From positions 186,001 to 250,000 of the forward strand of contig JADJXV010000006.1 in assembly GCA_016720145.1 (NCBI GenBank): a DNA stretch of 64,000 nucleotides, given 5' to 3'. A program made the position numbers and the translations under genes. The notes under the pieces were generated by a model. It saw nothing but the letters and a program-made list of their open reading frames with translations, did not search any database and had not been told where the DNA came from. Every line of letters starts with the position of its first letter. Positions within the stretch are counted from its first letter, which is position 1. Source of the stretch: Ignavibacteria bacterium. Lineage in GTDB: Bacteria > Bacteroidota > Ignavibacteria > Kapaibacteriales > UBA961. Of the stretch, positions 1 to 9,785 are shown in pieces.

Positions 1-1046
1 ATTCTCTGGCAGAAGACTATTACCGGCAATCACTTACGCAAGCGGAAGCGCTTGGAGATAAACGTGGTGTGGCGATTGGATTGGGTAGTCTCGGCGAACT
101 CTACGCCGACCCACGTTTTTCAGGTTATGATCCGGATAAAGGCATCGAAAATCTCACCCGCGCTGTGAGCTTGAATGAAGAATTAGGCACGCTCGCCCGT
201 AATCTTGATTATTATAAGTCACTTGCTGTGCTCAGCGAACGCCTAGAACGCTGGAAAGATGCCAATGAATTCAACAAAAAAATCTATAGTTTAGAATCAA
301 CAATTAAAAGCGAGGAAGTCAAAAAACGGGTCGATCAGCTCGAATACGAACGCCTCGAAGCCGAACGCGACAAACAATGGTCAATCGAACGTGCACGCGC
401 GCAGGCAACGGACGAAATCCTCGCCAATATCCTCCCTCCGACAATTGTCGAACGCCTCATCAAAGGCGAGAAAAAAATCGCCGACACCCATGATACAGTA
501 AGCGTGTTGTTTGTTGATATTGTTGGTTTTACTAAAATATCTGAGAAATTACCTGCATCTGAATTAATCGACCTCCTCGACGACATTTTCACGAGGTTCG
601 ATACTATTTGTAAGAAAAACGGACTCGAGAAAATCAAGACTATAGGGGACGCTTACATGGCAGTATGTGGAGCGCCGCTTGCGCATGACAATCATGCCGA
701 ACGTGTAGCGCGTGCAGCACTCGATATGCTTGATAATGATGCAGTTGAGAGAGTATATTCACCAAATCATACTATTAATTTCAGAATAGGATTGCATACC
801 GGTAGCGTCGTCGCCGGTATAATTGGTGAGAATAAATATTCGTATGATTTATGGGGTGATGCTGTCAATACAGCAAGCAGGATGGAGTCGCATGGTGAAC
901 CGGGGAAAATCCATGTAACTGAAGAATTTAGAAAGGCATACACGATTGCTGCCGGACAACATACATCGATCACATTCATTCCTCGGGGAACTGTCGAAAT
1001 TAAAGGCAAAGGCATAATGAACACGTATTTTATGGAGAATAAATGA
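1..1046 (+). CDS. TPR-adenylate cyclase 1 (5' end outside window)
   Basis: C-terminal part of a class III nucleotide cyclase that would make cAMP from ATP. The frame is open to the window edge (codons from base 3, TPR residues LAEDYYRQSLTQAEALGD), so the first GTG/ATG inside the window is not the start. One or two TPR units are followed by a charged coiled-coil helix (around 300-420) and then the catalytic domain. Metal-binding Asp residues lie in LFVDIVGFT and KTIGDAYM; the Lys of KTIGD and the Asp of YDLWGDAVN are the pair that favours adenine over guanine; NTASRM supplies the transition-state Asn and Arg. It overlaps the next gene by four bases (ATGA), which indicates translational coupling. 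No membrane segment is visible in the part seen. Confident for family; adenylate specificity rests on residues only. Confidence 0.9.
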   Translation, partial: SLAEDYYRQSLTQAEALGDKRGVAIGLGSLGELYADPRFSGYDPDKGIENLTRAVSLNEELGTLARNLDYYKSLAVLSERLERWKDANEFNKKIYSLESTIKSEEVKKRVDQLEYERLEAERDKQWSIERARAQATDEILANILPPTIVERLIKGEKKIADTHDTVSVLFVDIVGFTKISEKLPASELIDLLDDIFTRFDTICKKNGLEKIKTIGDAYMAVCGAPLAHDNHAERVARAALDMLDNDAVERVYSPNHTINFRIGLHTGSVVAGIIGENKYSYDLWGDAVNTASRMESHGEPGKIHVTEEFRKAYTIAAGQHTSITFIPRGTVEIKGKGIMNTYFMENK

Positions 1047-2926
1047 CGGAGGATGAACTACAGCAGGCGCTCATTAAAGCGTATAGAAGCAATGATCGAG
1101 GCGACTACCGGGAAGCGGAACACTATGCTGCGTATGTACTTGAGCAGGCATTGAAATCGACATCGACCGAACTCCCCGACCGTGAAACATTTCAGGCACG
1201 GGCATTGCTCACGATTGCCACATCGTATGGGCAGCGCTTGATGTTTGATACAGCTCTTGAGTATGCTCTGAAAGCGCTCGCAATTGCAGAGGAATTCAAA
1301 CTCGAATCAGTGCTCACACTCAATTGGAATATTCTTGGAAATATCCATTATCATTTTGGAAACTATGCGAAGACATTAGAATACTTTTCACGGTCTCTCG
1401 AGAAGTTAGAAGATATTAACGACCGACCCGGTGTCGTGTCCATTTTAGGGAATATCGGCTCAGTGTATCGCAGGCTCGGTTCATTCGATAAAGCACTCGA
1501 ATTCTACTCCCGTTCACTTGTCCTCACTGAAGAAATCGGCTATACCTCTAATCTTGCCCACCTTCACAGCAATATCGCCGAAATCTACCTCAGTATGAAT
1601 TCATTTGATAAAGCACTCGAATATTTCTCAAAAGCACTAGGGATGTTTGAAGCAATTGACGAACGTGCCCGCATGGCTATGACACTCGGACATATCGGTG
1701 AGACATACTACGAGCTTGGGGATTATTCCCTAGCCCTTGAATATTTGAAACGGTCAATAGCACTGTCTGAGGAGCTTGGCGACAAAAAGCAATTTGGTTT
1801 TGCATGGACTGCCATCGGTCGGGCATTGCACGCGCTGGAAGAAAAGGAAGAAGCACGAGAGTATTTTCAACGTGCACTTGGAATACGACACGAGGAACTA
1901 TCAGTAAATCAGAGAGTTCCCCAAACACTCATCGACATCGGTATCCTTCAAGCCGACCTTGGTTACCTCGAACCTGCTCTTGAGAATTTATACCAAGGAC
2001 TAACTCTCGCTGAGGAATTGGGTGAGAAATTACATACGTGCAGCGCTCATCATGAGCTCTACAAGATACAAAATATGATGGGAAATTTCGAGACTGCGCT
2101 TCGACATTTTGAACAATACCATACGCTTGATAAAGAGATTCTCAGTGAGGAAGCCACGCAGAAAGCGGCACTTTTAGAACAGCAAAAGCTCATCGCCCAA
2201 CGGGAAAAAGAAATCGAGCTAGCGAAAGCAGCTGCAGCGGTAACTCTTTCGACTACAACGACCTTGCTTCACAGAGTGTTACCGGAAAGTATCGCATCCC
2301 GCATGATTGCCGGTGAGGCGGACATTGCCGATTATTTTCCGTTAGTTACGATTCTCTTTGCTGATATTGTCGGTTTCACTCCTATTGCTTCCCAAATGCC
2401 GGCGCAGAAGGTGATACGATTCCTGAATTATATCACCGGCACCTTCGATGTCGATTATGAAAAAACACGGTTGCGAAAAATCAAGACCATCGGCGACGGA
2501 TACATGGCTGTTGCCGGCGCACCTCTCCCCTGTGATGATCATGCCGAACGTATGGCAGCCGCCGCGCTGGAGATGCTCGAAGTGATTGAATTGCCTGAAG
2601 AATTCAGAGAATACATCGCAGCCGGAACTGAATTTAGCATTCGTATCGGCTTGCATTCGGGTTCGGTTGTTGGCGGAGTTATTGGCGAAGATCGATTTGT
2701 TTATGATATCTATTCCGACAGTGTGAATACTGCCGCGCGGATGGAATCGCACGGTAAACCGGACAAAATCCATGTGTCGCACGATTTTTATAATCATTTA
2801 CAGAATCGTTTGGCAGGTACAAATACGATGTCGCATGGACTGGTATTTGAACATCGCGGAGAAATGGATATCAAAGGCAAAGGCATGATGAATACATATT
2901 TTTTGGAGAAAAATAATGACCAATGA
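1043..2926 (+). CDS. TPR-adenylate cyclase 2
   Basis: 627-residue cytosolic protein. About eight 40-residue TPR units of the LGN/TPR_12 kind (consensus like ALEYFSRSLEKLEDI, roughly residues 15-370), a charged helix (about 375-410), a conserved signalling segment (LPESIASRMIAGEADIAD) and a class III cyclase domain (about 425-625). Metal Asp residues are in LFADIVGFT and KTIGDGYM, with Lys and Asp (YDIY) of the adenine-selective type and Arg/Asn in NTAARM. One oddity is YDIYSDSVN, where the other four paralogues have Gly in place of the Ser. It starts in an ATGA overlap with gene 1 and overlaps gene 3 by 11 bases. The TPR array probably senses a protein or peptide partner; this is inferred from architecture only. 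Confidence 0.92.
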   Translation: MTEDELQQALIKAYRSNDRGDYREAEHYAAYVLEQALKSTSTELPDRETFQARALLTIATSYGQRLMFDTALEYALKALAIAEEFKLESVLTLNWNILGNIHYHFGNYAKTLEYFSRSLEKLEDINDRPGVVSILGNIGSVYRRLGSFDKALEFYSRSLVLTEEIGYTSNLAHLHSNIAEIYLSMNSFDKALEYFSKALGMFEAIDERARMAMTLGHIGETYYELGDYSLALEYLKRSIALSEELGDKKQFGFAWTAIGRALHALEEKEEAREYFQRALGIRHEELSVNQRVPQTLIDIGILQADLGYLEPALENLYQGLTLAEELGEKLHTCSAHHELYKIQNMMGNFETALRHFEQYHTLDKEILSEEATQKAALLEQQKLIAQREKEIELAKAAAAVTLSTTTTLLHRVLPESIASRMIAGEADIADYFPLVTILFADIVGFTPIASQMPAQKVIRFLNYITGTFDVDYEKTRLRKIKTIGDGYMAVAGAPLPCDDHAERMAAAALEMLEVIELPEEFREYIAAGTEFSIRIGLHSGSVVGGVIGEDRFVYDIYSDSVNTAARMESHGKPDKIHVSHDFYNHLQNRLAGTNTMSHGLVFEHRGEMDIKGKGMMNTYFLEKNNDQ

Positions 2927-4841
2927 ACAGGCTCAAGACCTGATAAATTCTGCAGAAAACGATAATATCCGCGGAAAGTATGTCGAAGCTGAGGTTCATG
3001 CCCAAGAGGTGATTTCTCATTTCAGGTCAGCCGCTTCCGGAAACGATGATTTCCGGAAAGTATATCTCTCACGAGCATTGTGCCAGCTCTCGTTTACACA
3101 GCGGCGACGCGGACTCGGCGATGCTCAACTGGCGTTAGCTTCTGCCCAAGAGGCGCATGCACTTGCGCTTGAAGTACATAGTACGATCGATATTGCCCAT
3201 GCACTTGCAGCTATTGCCGGTTCGTACCAATATTTGCGAGAATATACTACTGCACCTACCTACTACGACCAAGCATTGAATTTGTATCAGGAGCTCGGGC
3301 AAAGACTTGAAGTTGCGAAAATGGTCCACTATCAGGGAGCACTTCATTTCACGCTTGGGGACTATACCGCTGCTTTACAATGCATGACCGAAGCACTACC
3401 GGTGATTGAAGAATTTAACGATAAAAACCTTTTAGCACATCTAACCACTGATCTTGCAAGAATTTACATTGCAATAGGTTCTGCCGAAACAGCCCATGAA
3501 TACAATCTACGCTCACTCAGCTATTATGAAGAACTTGGCAATGCCAGAATGGTAGCAGGCAGCATTGCCAATTGTGGAACTTCTTATTTCATAAATGGCA
3601 AGTACAGCGAAGCTTTAGAGTATATTCAACGAGCAATTTCGATTCTCGATCAGCTCGGTGAAAAGGAATTCCGGGCGATTTGTACGTTGAATATCGGTAC
3701 AATTAATTTTAGAATCCACGATTACACACTTGCAATGGTCTATTTCAAACAAGCACTCTCCATCTATGAGGATCTAGGAGCTGATGATGGAATTGCAACA
3801 GTGTTAGGTGGCATTGGTGAAACATACGCCAAAGAAGAATATGAGGACTATAATCCGGAAAAAGCAGAAGAATTTCTACTTCGATCTATTGCAATTAAAG
3901 AAAAGCTTGGTATTAAAATTACGAGCGGTCAGCACTTTGCCCTCACCGAAATCTATCAAAAGCAACAGCGGTGGGAAGAAGCATTTGTGTATTTAAAACA
4001 ATGCTATCATCTTGAAAAAGAAGCGCAAAGTATTGAATTGAAAAATCAGGCAAATACCTTGGCAAACTCGCGCAAATCTGCAGAACTTGAAAAGAACCTT
4101 GCCATCGAACGTGCTCTCGCTCAGTCAACCGAAGCTCTTCTCCATAAGACACTTCCGAAATCTATCGCAGACCGCGTGATTCGTGGTGAATCCCGCATCG
4201 CTGATCATTTTGACAGCGTGTCGGTTCTCTTTGCCGATGTGGTAGGATTCACCAAAATTTCAGCTTCCATGCCCCCAAAAGCAGTTCTCGATTTTATGAA
4301 TTTTATTTTTGAACATTTCGATACTATTGCGGCAAAATACGGGTGTGAGCGTATAAAAACAATCGGCGACGGCTACATGGCAATCTGCGGCGCACCGGTT
4401 CCGTATGACAATCACGCAGAACGTCTTGCAAGCATGGCACTTGCAATGATGGAGGATATCACGCTGCCACAAGAAGTGCGAGATTATCTCCCTAAAGGAA
4501 CAGTATTTCACCTTCGCATTGGCTTGCACAGCGGAGAAATTACGGCCGGACTCATAGGGACAGGCAAGCTTGCCTATGATATTTATGGCGATACCGTTAA
4601 TACCGCAAGCCGCATGGAGTCTCATGGCGAACCCGGGAAAATTCATGTGTCAGAGGAATTTTTGAAGAAATTGTTAATGGTTAATGGTGAATTGTTAATG
4701 TATAAAGCAGACGATTTTTCCTCATTAACCATTAATCATCTACCATTAACCATTATTTCTCGCGGTGAGATAGACATCAAGGGAAAGGGCAAGCTGAAAA
4801 CGTATTTTTTAAAGTATAACATAGAATCCAATGACTTATGA
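2916..4841 (+). CDS. TPR-adenylate cyclase 3
   Basis: 641 residues with the same TPR (about 10-370), helix (about 375-405) and cyclase (about 420-638) order as its neighbours. Catalytic motifs are complete: LFADVVGFT, KTIGDGYM, YDIYGDTVNTASRM. The segment between HVSEEF and ISRGEIDIKGKG is longer than in the paralogues and is encoded by an inverted repeat made of TTAATGG/CCATTAA units (4671-4757), described as its own feature. The gene overlaps both neighbours (11 bases each side), so the row is probably one transcript. Assignment as adenylate cyclase comes from the Lys/Asp pair; partners are unknown. Confidence 0.92.
   Translation: MTNEQAQDLINSAENDNIRGKYVEAEVHAQEVISHFRSAASGNDDFRKVYLSRALCQLSFTQRRRGLGDAQLALASAQEAHALALEVHSTIDIAHALAAIAGSYQYLREYTTAPTYYDQALNLYQELGQRLEVAKMVHYQGALHFTLGDYTAALQCMTEALPVIEEFNDKNLLAHLTTDLARIYIAIGSAETAHEYNLRSLSYYEELGNARMVAGSIANCGTSYFINGKYSEALEYIQRAISILDQLGEKEFRAICTLNIGTINFRIHDYTLAMVYFKQALSIYEDLGADDGIATVLGGIGETYAKEEYEDYNPEKAEEFLLRSIAIKEKLGIKITSGQHFALTEIYQKQQRWEEAFVYLKQCYHLEKEAQSIELKNQANTLANSRKSAELEKNLAIERALAQSTEALLHKTLPKSIADRVIRGESRIADHFDSVSVLFADVVGFTKISASMPPKAVLDFMNFIFEHFDTIAAKYGCERIKTIGDGYMAICGAPVPYDNHAERLASMALAMMEDITLPQEVRDYLPKGTVFHLRIGLHSGEITAGLIGTGKLAYDIYGDTVNTASRMESHGEPGKIHVSEEFLKKLLMVNGELLMYKADDFSSLTINHLPLTIISRGEIDIKGKGKLKTYFLKYNIESNDL
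4671..4757 (+). repeat. Inverted repeat absorbed in a cyclase reading frame
   Basis: A 14-base arm at 4675-4688 is the exact reverse complement of 4742-4755, and a further partial CCATTAA copy lies near 4724-4735. It is translated in frame as part of the cyclase (residues VNGELLMY...SSLTINHLPLTI). The paralogues have shorter, unrelated sequence at this place, so this reads as an in-frame insertion of a short palindromic element into a surface loop. Confidence 0.6.
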
Positions 4842-6808
4842 TGAATTATTAACCCAGCTCGGCAACGCTATTGAAGCAATTGATACCGGATTATTCGATG
4901 AAGCTCAGCGACTTGTGGTAATTATTGTTGACGACCTCAAGATGCTTAGCGAGAGCAACCTGCTTATTCAGCATAAAGTTATAGGAGCAAAAGCAACTTT
5001 TATTCTCGGAAAAATTGCACGGAGTCGTGGGGATACTACTCTCGCCTTAGAATTATTTGAACGTGCGTATCTCGAAAGCAGGGAGGTTCAAGATAGTGCC
5101 TGTATGGCTACTATTCTTTCATCTATAGGACTTATACACTGGGGGTATGGTAATTTTGAAACTTCCCTCGACTATTTCAAGCAATCGCTGGCATTACATG
5201 AAACACTGGACGCGCAGAATGATATGGCGGTGAATTTACGGTGTATTGGGAATGTACATGCCACTCTTTCCAACTTTTCTGAAGCGATGGAATGTATGGA
5301 TAAGGCACTTTCAATTCAAGAACATATCGGCGATAGAATCAATATAGCCGGTACGCTTGGAAGCATTGGAACCCTTCATTTTGACCTCCAGAATTATCCT
5401 CTTGCATTAGACTATTTTCAGAGGGCATTATCACTTAATGAATCACTGAATAATAAGTCCAGTATGGCAGGGAATCTCCATAATATCGGACTTGTCAATC
5501 AAGAACTCACCGATCTGCCTCTCGCACTCGAATACTATAAACGCGCACTGTCGATTAATGAAAGAAATTGGTAATACCTCCTGGCTTGCCAATAATTTAA
5601 CCTCCATTGGAAGTGTCTATTCTGAGCTTTCGGATTTTATCCTGTCACTCGAATATCTTCAAAAAGCACTTTCACTATTTGAATCACTCAATGATACGAA
5701 TGGAATTGCAATTGTTTTCGGAAATATTGGCTCGGCTTATCGAGGGCTAGGAGAATATACAACTGCATTTGAATATTACCGTAAAGCACTGGCTATTGAA
5801 GAAAATAACGGTAAAATCGATGGCGTGGTTGTTAATCTCGGTTCGCTCGGAAAGATATATGCAACAACCGATTACGAAGACTACAATCCTGCAATGGCTG
5901 AGGAATATTTACTCAAAGCAATTGCACTTGGAGAAAGTATAAATGCACGACATTTTTTGTTCGAGATACATAAAAATTTGGCAGATTTATACCGACTATC
6001 AGAACGCTGGAAAGACTTTGCAATTCATTTTGAAGCGTACCACAAACTCGAAAAGGAAGTAGCAAGCGAAGAAGCACATCAGCGTTCTGAGCAACTCGAA
6101 CATCGCCGTAAAATCGATGATGCCGAGCGTAACCGACAGATCAAACTTGCACGTTTTCAGGAACAAGAAAAAATACTTCATAATATTCTACCCTCGCCAA
6201 TTGCCGAGAGAATGGTGGCGGGTGAAACGACAATTGTCGATAGCTATGAAAGCGTGTCGGTGCTTTTTGCAGATATCGTTGGTTTTACGAAGCTTTCGCA
6301 ATTTATTACACCCGAAGCACTTGTAGCAGGACTAAGCAGAATTTTCAATACATTCGACTTGTTGTCCGACAAACACGGTTGCGAGAAGATCAAGACAATT
6401 GGTGACTCGTACATGGTAGTAGCCGGAATGCCCGAGCGATGTGACAATCACGCAGAACGTATAGCTGCACTTGCATTCGATATGCTCCGCGCGATCGAGG
6501 AATTCCCGCCAATGGTTGAAAATACTGTCCTGCGTATGAGAATTGGTATTCATTCAGGAAGAGTCGTGGCAGGCATTATCGGGAAGAATAAATATGCGTA
6601 TGATCTCTGGGGAGATGCGGTAAATACAGCAAGCAGAATGGAGTCGCACGGCGAACCCGGGAAAATTCACTGCACTGAGGAATTTATCCTCGCACTGTCC
6701 CTACCGATCTTATCTTCCTTATCCACCCTCCAATTTATCGAGCGCGGTGAGATGGATATCAAGGGAAAAGGCATTATGAAAACGTATTTTTTAGTACATA
6801 ACTCATAA
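4831..6808 (+). CDS. TPR-adenylate cyclase 4 (one-base frame break)
   Basis: The gene is read in two frames: 4831-5574 gives the first 247 residues, ending after ALSINERNW, and the remaining TPRs plus the cyclase domain continue in another frame to 6808. Dropping one A of the run at 5561-5563 restores ALSINEEIGNTSWLANNL, a normal TPR join, and gives a protein of about 658 residues, the length of its neighbours. The catalytic domain is complete (LFADIVGFT, KTIGDSYM, YDLWGDAVNTASRM). It overlaps gene 3 by 11 bases. Because the rest is undamaged, a sequencing error or very recent mutation is more likely than an old pseudogene. If real, the downstream half could only be made by internal re-initiation. 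Confidence 0.85.
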
Positions 6809-6814
6809 AATACT

Positions 6815-8788
6815 ATGAAATTAGACGAAATCGACGAACTCCTCAACAATGCAGAAGCCGCTATCAAAAGTAGTAAATTTGCCGATGCCAAGAAAATCAG
6901 CGAAGAAGTTCTTTCTTCGCTTTCTTTGCAACCGGTCGATTCTCATGAAGTTCAAAGCAATTTAATTCTGCGAAGCAAAGCACTTCGCTTACTTTCCCAA
7001 TCTTTATGGAATAATGGTAGGGCAAAAGAGGCTCTCCCCTACGCCGAAGAAGCCCTTTCTACAGCATTTGAATCGCAGAACAGAGAAGCGGAAGCTCGAG
7101 CGAATGCCAATATTGGAGTGGTCTGTTATTATATTTCGGATTACCCAAGAGCGCTTGAATTCTATACGACAGCAATTGCTATCTATGATGAAATAGGTGA
7201 AAAGTACAAAGTACTATCGGTAATTTCAAATATTGGAAATTTATACCTGAGTCTAGGTGAGTACCCGAAGGCATTAGAATATATGAATCGCGCACTTGCT
7301 GCTCATAATGAAATTGGCGATAAAAGTAATGCCACGTTAGTTATGGGAAATATTGGTTCTGTATATTATTTTATAGGGGATTATCCGCGCGCGTTGGAGT
7401 ATTTAAGCCAAACATTGGACGCATATCAACAACTTGGCAACGAACAAGGTGCCTGTAATTCGATGGGTAATATCGGCTCAGTGTATATGTCCCTTGCAGA
7501 CTACCCGAGAGCGTTGGAGTATATGAACCGCGCACTTGCAGGTCATATTGAATTCGGCAACAAAGCAGAAGCTGCAAATGTAATGGGTAACATTGGGAAT
7601 GTACATTTACTGCAGAATAATTATACCGATTCATTGGAATATATGAGCCGCGCACTTGCCGCACACCAAGACCTGGGAAATAAAACCGCAGAGGCGACAG
7701 TGTTATGTAATATGGGGATAATTTATGGGGAATGTTTGGATTTCACTAATGCTTTAGAATTTTACAAAAAAGGACTTGCTTCCCATGAAGCGTTGGGCGA
7801 CAAATCAGGTGTAGCTCACGCGTTAACACATATAGGTTCACTGTATGCAAATGACAAATTCGAGGGATACAATTCATCGATTGCAAAAGAATATTATCAT
7901 CGAACAACGACAATGTATCAGGAGCTCGGCTCAAATCAGAAGTTGTTTGAAGGACATCACGCACTCGCCAAACTTTATCAACAAGACGGCGACACTGCGC
8001 AAGCACTCTATCATTTCATGCTCTATCATGACATTGAGAAAGAAGTTCAATCTGAAGAAACCAAGAAAACAGCGCAACGTGCTGCCTACGAACGTCAAAT
8101 CGGTGAGATGCAACGTGAGCAAGATGTGACCGAACGCATTCTCCACAATATCCTACCAAAAGAAATAGCGCATCGTATTCGCCGTGGTGACCAAAAAATT
8201 GTGGATAGTTATGAGAGTGTGTCGGTGCTTTTTGCTGATATTGTCGGTTTCACCAAACTTTCGCAACGCGTTACTCCCGAACAACTTGTAGCAGGTCTTG
8301 ACGGCATTTTTAATATATTCGACATCCTTGCCGAAAAGCACGGATGCGAAAAAATTAAGACTATCGGAGATTGTTACATGGTAGTCGCGGGCTTGCCGGA
8401 ACGTTGCGAAAATCACGCCGAGCGCTTGGCATTTATGGCGCTAGATATGCAGAAAGCTATTGATGAATTTCCAGCTTTAGTAGCGGATGTTTCGATATCG
8501 ATGAGAATTGGTATTCATTCGGGAAGTGTAGTGGCAGGAATCATAGGTAAAAATAAATATGCGTATGATCTATGGGGCGATGCTGTCAATACTGCCAGTA
8601 GAATGGAATCGCATGGGGAATCGGGGAAAATTCATGTGTCGGAAGAATTCACGAACTCTTTTGTAATGACCGGGCGAAACCTGTCCAAACATCCGGATAT
8701 ACAATTCACCGCACGTGGAGAAATGGATATTAAAGGTAAGGGTATAATGAACACCTATTTCTTAAATCGAGTGGAAGGCAACTTGTGA
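6815..8788 (+). CDS. TPR-adenylate cyclase 5
   Basis: 657 residues. About eight very regular 40-residue TPR units (YPRALEYMNRALAAHNEIGDK and similar; residues about 20-390), a basic/acidic helix (about 400-440), the conserved HNILPKEIAHRIRRGD hinge and a class III cyclase domain (about 465-655). Both metal Asp motifs (LFADIVGFT, KTIGDCYM), the adenine-selective Lys and Asp (YDLWGDAVN) and the Arg/Asn motif (NTASRM) are present. It begins six bases after gene 4 and is followed 49 bases later by the Kir channel. Its catalytic half is closest to gene 4 (both have FTKLSQ...TPEQLVAGL-like sequence), which suggests recent tandem duplication. Confidence 0.93.
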   Translation: MKLDEIDELLNNAEAAIKSSKFADAKKISEEVLSSLSLQPVDSHEVQSNLILRSKALRLLSQSLWNNGRAKEALPYAEEALSTAFESQNREAEARANANIGVVCYYISDYPRALEFYTTAIAIYDEIGEKYKVLSVISNIGNLYLSLGEYPKALEYMNRALAAHNEIGDKSNATLVMGNIGSVYYFIGDYPRALEYLSQTLDAYQQLGNEQGACNSMGNIGSVYMSLADYPRALEYMNRALAGHIEFGNKAEAANVMGNIGNVHLLQNNYTDSLEYMSRALAAHQDLGNKTAEATVLCNMGIIYGECLDFTNALEFYKKGLASHEALGDKSGVAHALTHIGSLYANDKFEGYNSSIAKEYYHRTTTMYQELGSNQKLFEGHHALAKLYQQDGDTAQALYHFMLYHDIEKEVQSEETKKTAQRAAYERQIGEMQREQDVTERILHNILPKEIAHRIRRGDQKIVDSYESVSVLFADIVGFTKLSQRVTPEQLVAGLDGIFNIFDILAEKHGCEKIKTIGDCYMVVAGLPERCENHAERLAFMALDMQKAIDEFPALVADVSISMRIGIHSGSVVAGIIGKNKYAYDLWGDAVNTASRMESHGESGKIHVSEEFTNSFVMTGRNLSKHPDIQFTARGEMDIKGKGIMNTYFLNRVEGNL

Positions 8789-8837
8789 CCGCAAGCTGTG
8801 ATTTGGAAAATGCAGAAGAGTACCCTATATTGCTACT

Positions 8838-9785
8838 ATGAAAAAAATACGCTTCAAAACACTCGTAGAAAATAACGATACCGGATTCAGCAATAAGGCG
8901 TCAAGTCAGGCGGGGCGCTATGTGAACAAAGACGGATCTTTCAATATAGAAAAACGCGGACTGCCTCTGATGGAGAGAATTAGTTTTTTTCACTCGTTAA
9001 TTACGATGAAGTGGTTGAAATTTTATGCACTTGTATTGTGTTCGTATATTCTGCTCAATCTAATGTTTGCCGGACTCTACATGCTTTCAGGACTTGAGAA
9101 TCTGAGCGGTATGACTACCGACAACCCGATCGGTGAATTCTGGGAAGCGTTTTTCTTTAGTACACAGACATTTACGACCGTTGGTTACGGGAGGGTGAAT
9201 CCTATCGGCATGGCGAGTAATTTCATTTCTGCCGCCGAATCGCTCACCGGACTGCTTTATTTTGCGCTTGCTACCGGCGTCTTTTACGGAAGATTTTCAC
9301 GTCCGGTGGAGAAATTTTTATATAGTGATGCAATGCTTATTGCACCATATAAAGACATCACTGCCCTGATGTTCCGCATCGCCAATGCGAAGAATAATGT
9401 ACTCAGCAATGTCGAAATTGAACCTATCATGTCGATGACCATTACTGATGACAACGGCGTTGCAAGCAGACGTTTTTTTGCACTCAAGCTCGAACGTAAT
9501 AGAATTAATTTCCTGACACTTAGTTGGACGGTCGTGCACCCTATCGATGAGAATAGTCCACTCTTTAGCTTTACACCTCAGGATTTTGAAGAGTCCGATG
9601 CCGAGCTACTCCTCCTCATCAACGGTTACGACGACACGTATGCACAGAATGTACATGCTCGGCAGTCATATAAATGGCACGAAGTAGTTTGGAATGCACG
9701 ATTTAGGACGATGTTCCACCCGTCGGATGACAAACAGCGTACAATACTTGACTTGGATAGAATTAATGATATTGAGCAATTGTAA
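8838..9785 (+). CDS. Inward-rectifier (KirBac-type) potassium channel
   Basis: 315-residue inner-membrane K+ channel. An N-terminal cytosolic arm (1-50) is followed by outer helix TM1 (about 55-80, FYALVLCSYILLNLMFAGLY), a pore helix with selectivity filter TVGYGR (about 113-118), inner helix TM2 (about 128-150) and a C-terminal immunoglobulin-like Kir domain (about 155-300) that starts with the family-typical MFRIAN.KNN segment. Known KirBac channels are tetramers gated by this cytosolic domain and by lipids. It lies 49 bases behind the fifth cyclase on the same strand, so co-transcription is plausible. No cyclic-nucleotide-binding domain is visible, so direct cAMP gating is not supported. 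Confidence 0.92.
   Translation: MKKIRFKTLVENNDTGFSNKASSQAGRYVNKDGSFNIEKRGLPLMERISFFHSLITMKWLKFYALVLCSYILLNLMFAGLYMLSGLENLSGMTTDNPIGEFWEAFFFSTQTFTTVGYGRVNPIGMASNFISAAESLTGLLYFALATGVFYGRFSRPVEKFLYSDAMLIAPYKDITALMFRIANAKNNVLSNVEIEPIMSMTITDDNGVASRRFFALKLERNRINFLTLSWTVVHPIDENSPLFSFTPQDFEESDAELLLLINGYDDTYAQNVHARQSYKWHEVVWNARFRTMFHPSDDKQRTILDLDRINDIEQL

Noticed and set aside
5540..5580. Programmed frameshift in cyclase 4
   Set aside because: No classic slippery heptamer and no downstream structure; other genes in the window show similar one-base faults, so error is simpler.
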